Below, one piece after another: positions 63,701-64,000 of a stretch of 64,000 nucleotides of DNA. This DNA comes from Sandaracinus amylolyticus (GTDB lineage: Bacteria; Myxococcota_A; Polyangia; Polyangiales; Sandaracinaceae). Location of the stretch: NCBI RefSeq assembly GCF_000737325.1, contig NZ_CP011125.1:7192001-7256000 (forward strand), written 5' to 3'. Numbering within the stretch: position 1 is the stretch's first letter; each line of letters starts with the position of its first letter. The position numbers and the translations under genes were made by a program. Below the pieces are notes generated by a model that saw only the letters and a list, made by a program, of their open reading frames with translations, made no database searches and was not told the DNA's origin.

Positions 63701-64000
63701 CTGAGAGCGCGCGAGCTCCCAGCGCAGCTCGGCGAGGCGCAGCAGCGCGTCGGGCATCTCCGCCGCGGTCTCGGGCTCCTCGCGCACGAATTCCTCGAGC
63801 AGCGCGATCGCCTGATCGCGCCGCTCGCCTGCCAGGCGCTCGCGATCGCGCAGCAGTGTCTCGAGCTGCGCGTCGTGCCACTCGCGCGCGGCGGCACCGA
63901 GCGCGTCGGGCCGCTCGCGCAGATAGAGCCGCTCCTCGAGATCCTCGGGCGCGCCGCCCTCGTCGTCGCCGCGCAGCTGCGCGCGCTCGTCCTCGGTCGG
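60758..64000 (-). CDS. Large TPR protein (N-terminus beyond window)
   Basis: 1,080 residues are visible and the frame remains open to the window edge, so the start is missing. About 20 TPR units run through it (FVPDAHMALAEAAFANLEFEAALPEFEQVL, EIAGYAALDD-type helices, AWYNAGLERQRAGDLAGASSAYDRLIELHPG). A short proline-rich break occurs at about 480-500. The C-terminus is Pro/Thr-rich and ends in a run of Arg. Long TPR proteins of this sort sit in myxobacterial envelope clusters and act as scaffolds. No enzymatic motif seen; TPR count is by eye. Confidence 0.88.
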   Translation of the reverse strand, partial: PTEDERAQLRGDDEGGAPEDLEERLYLRERPDALGAAAREWHDAQLETLLRDRERLAGERRDQAIALLEEFVREEPETAAEMPDALLRLAELRWELARSQYLERFAAWQQVPEENRGAEPAPDYRPAITLYDRILEQHRGYDRYDFVLYMKAYALTELQDLEGALALYRRILRDFPQSRFVPDAHMALAEAAFANLEFEAALPEFEQVLRYRDSELYDMALFKSAWCLWRMNRTTEAATRFRQVLDLGRDRGQLTSAQRRRLRDLQSEALDYLIQVFTEDERNTAQDVFRFLEEIGGERYAGRVLSRLSLRYMDDARYDQGIAAYRLLLEMEPASEDAPLWAQQIAAGYAALDDSQHTLEALTALADGYLPGGSWAQQQSDPEVVEAARTRIERAIRVRAMRWHELGQRDDQRTRFEWAERGYDLYLEHFPESESAYDLHFYRAEILFHRLERYPEAGDEYLAAARRNPQGEHTRDALYNAIGAFERVREGQLETCTRTRGTTPARPPVQPPAQPPAEGAAEDPCGETENDVKFSEAIELYVELFPNDPDLPEILFRQGRLYYDRGIYDPAVRLFGQLLERFPQSEYAATAGELILDSFNRAQDYANIETWARRLKTAPSFQNAQAQQRLDTLILQAVFALGEQLAGRGEHGEAAAAYQRAAEEFPRDPRARQAWYNAGLERQRAGDLAGASSAYDRLIELHPGSSEGALAAWSGAQMMESIAQFSDAARFYEAYGTRFPQGEHAADSLYNAVLLRLAAEDWDDAVRAANAFLERHARDAQGDEVSFMLARAHEGAERWAEAARVYTEYARRSRNPDRDVEAQTRLAQVLLRAEDRAGADRALQQAVRTGRGALRRLGERGRYWLAQARYLQGELVLREFETVQIAGPVDGLRQRLERKSQLLRDASTAFAEVVELRVAELVTAALFQIGRSYELFAQSLREFEVPPNLTEEEDQAYRDQLAMFIIPIEEQALQAYEGGYQQAIELRIFNSWTAQLREGLTRLNDVQYPPFREMGADIVEGVPLPPPQPLDGLRRGEPAAPENAPAATTTPTPSTPTSGEATQGERPREERGSRRRRRSR

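Overview
The window is very GC-rich (third codon positions nearly all G or C) and reads as myxobacterial chromosome. Reasons: a dense set of secreted lipoproteins with Asp-Ala-Gly-rich linkers after the lipid-anchored Cys, a TonB/AgmX-type envelope protein beside TPR lipoproteins, a soluble Ser/Thr protein kinase, and ECF-sigma/FecR signalling. A Sandaracinus-like member of the Myxococcota is my best guess; this is inference from style, not a database match. I count 41 genes, two of them cut by the window ends. At least 17 encode likely lipoproteins. I see no tRNA, rRNA, insertion sequence, prophage or CRISPR array.

Region by region. 1-4.7 kb (minus): an imelysin lipoprotein, a full-length vitamin-K-dependent gamma-carboxylase homologue and a FecA-like TonB receptor form one operon, probably for metal uptake. 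4.7-14.5 kb: delta-60-repeat and beta-propeller-repeat lipoproteins, a lipoprotein with three HmuY haem-binding-type domains, its HmuR-like TonB receptor, and a divergent kelch lipoprotein. Fur-box-like sequences lie between these genes, so this looks like an iron/haem acquisition locus. 14.5-16.7 kb (minus): a single ORF fusing the ribosome-splitting GTPase HflX to a macrolide 2'-phosphotransferase-like kinase, the most striking gene here. 17-21.8 kb (plus): a tandemly duplicated two-gene cassette (PD40/TolB-like lipoprotein plus Cys-rich lipoprotein); only the first copy has a CxxCH haem motif. 21.9-25.6 kb (minus): ruvA, ruvB and a DUF4139 protein. 25.7-28.6 kb (plus): ECF sigma factor, FecR-type regulator and outer-membrane-like protein. 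28.7-47.7 kb (plus): six giant lipoproteins in a row; four are paralogues with N-terminal SbsA-type Ig domains, one has a MopE-type metal-binding motif, and one has thrombospondin-type-3 calcium repeats plus a VWA domain. 47.7-49.3 kb: a six-BON-domain lipoprotein. 49.3-51.3 kb (minus): response regulator, stand-alone RibD-type deaminase and Ser/Thr kinase. 51.5-55 kb: an AgmX/PglI-type protein and a small partner, divergent from a TPR lipoprotein. 55-60.5 kb: housekeeping and small genes (dihaem-type cytochrome lipoprotein, methyltransferase, DNA polymerase IV, DUF985 cupin, two envelope proteins). 60.8-64 kb: a large TPR protein running off the right end.

Common threads are envelope and surface functions (metal capture, adhesion or cell-surface lipoproteins, TonB-like energy coupling) with two signalling modules that could control them. 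Several strong hairpins separate the transcription units.
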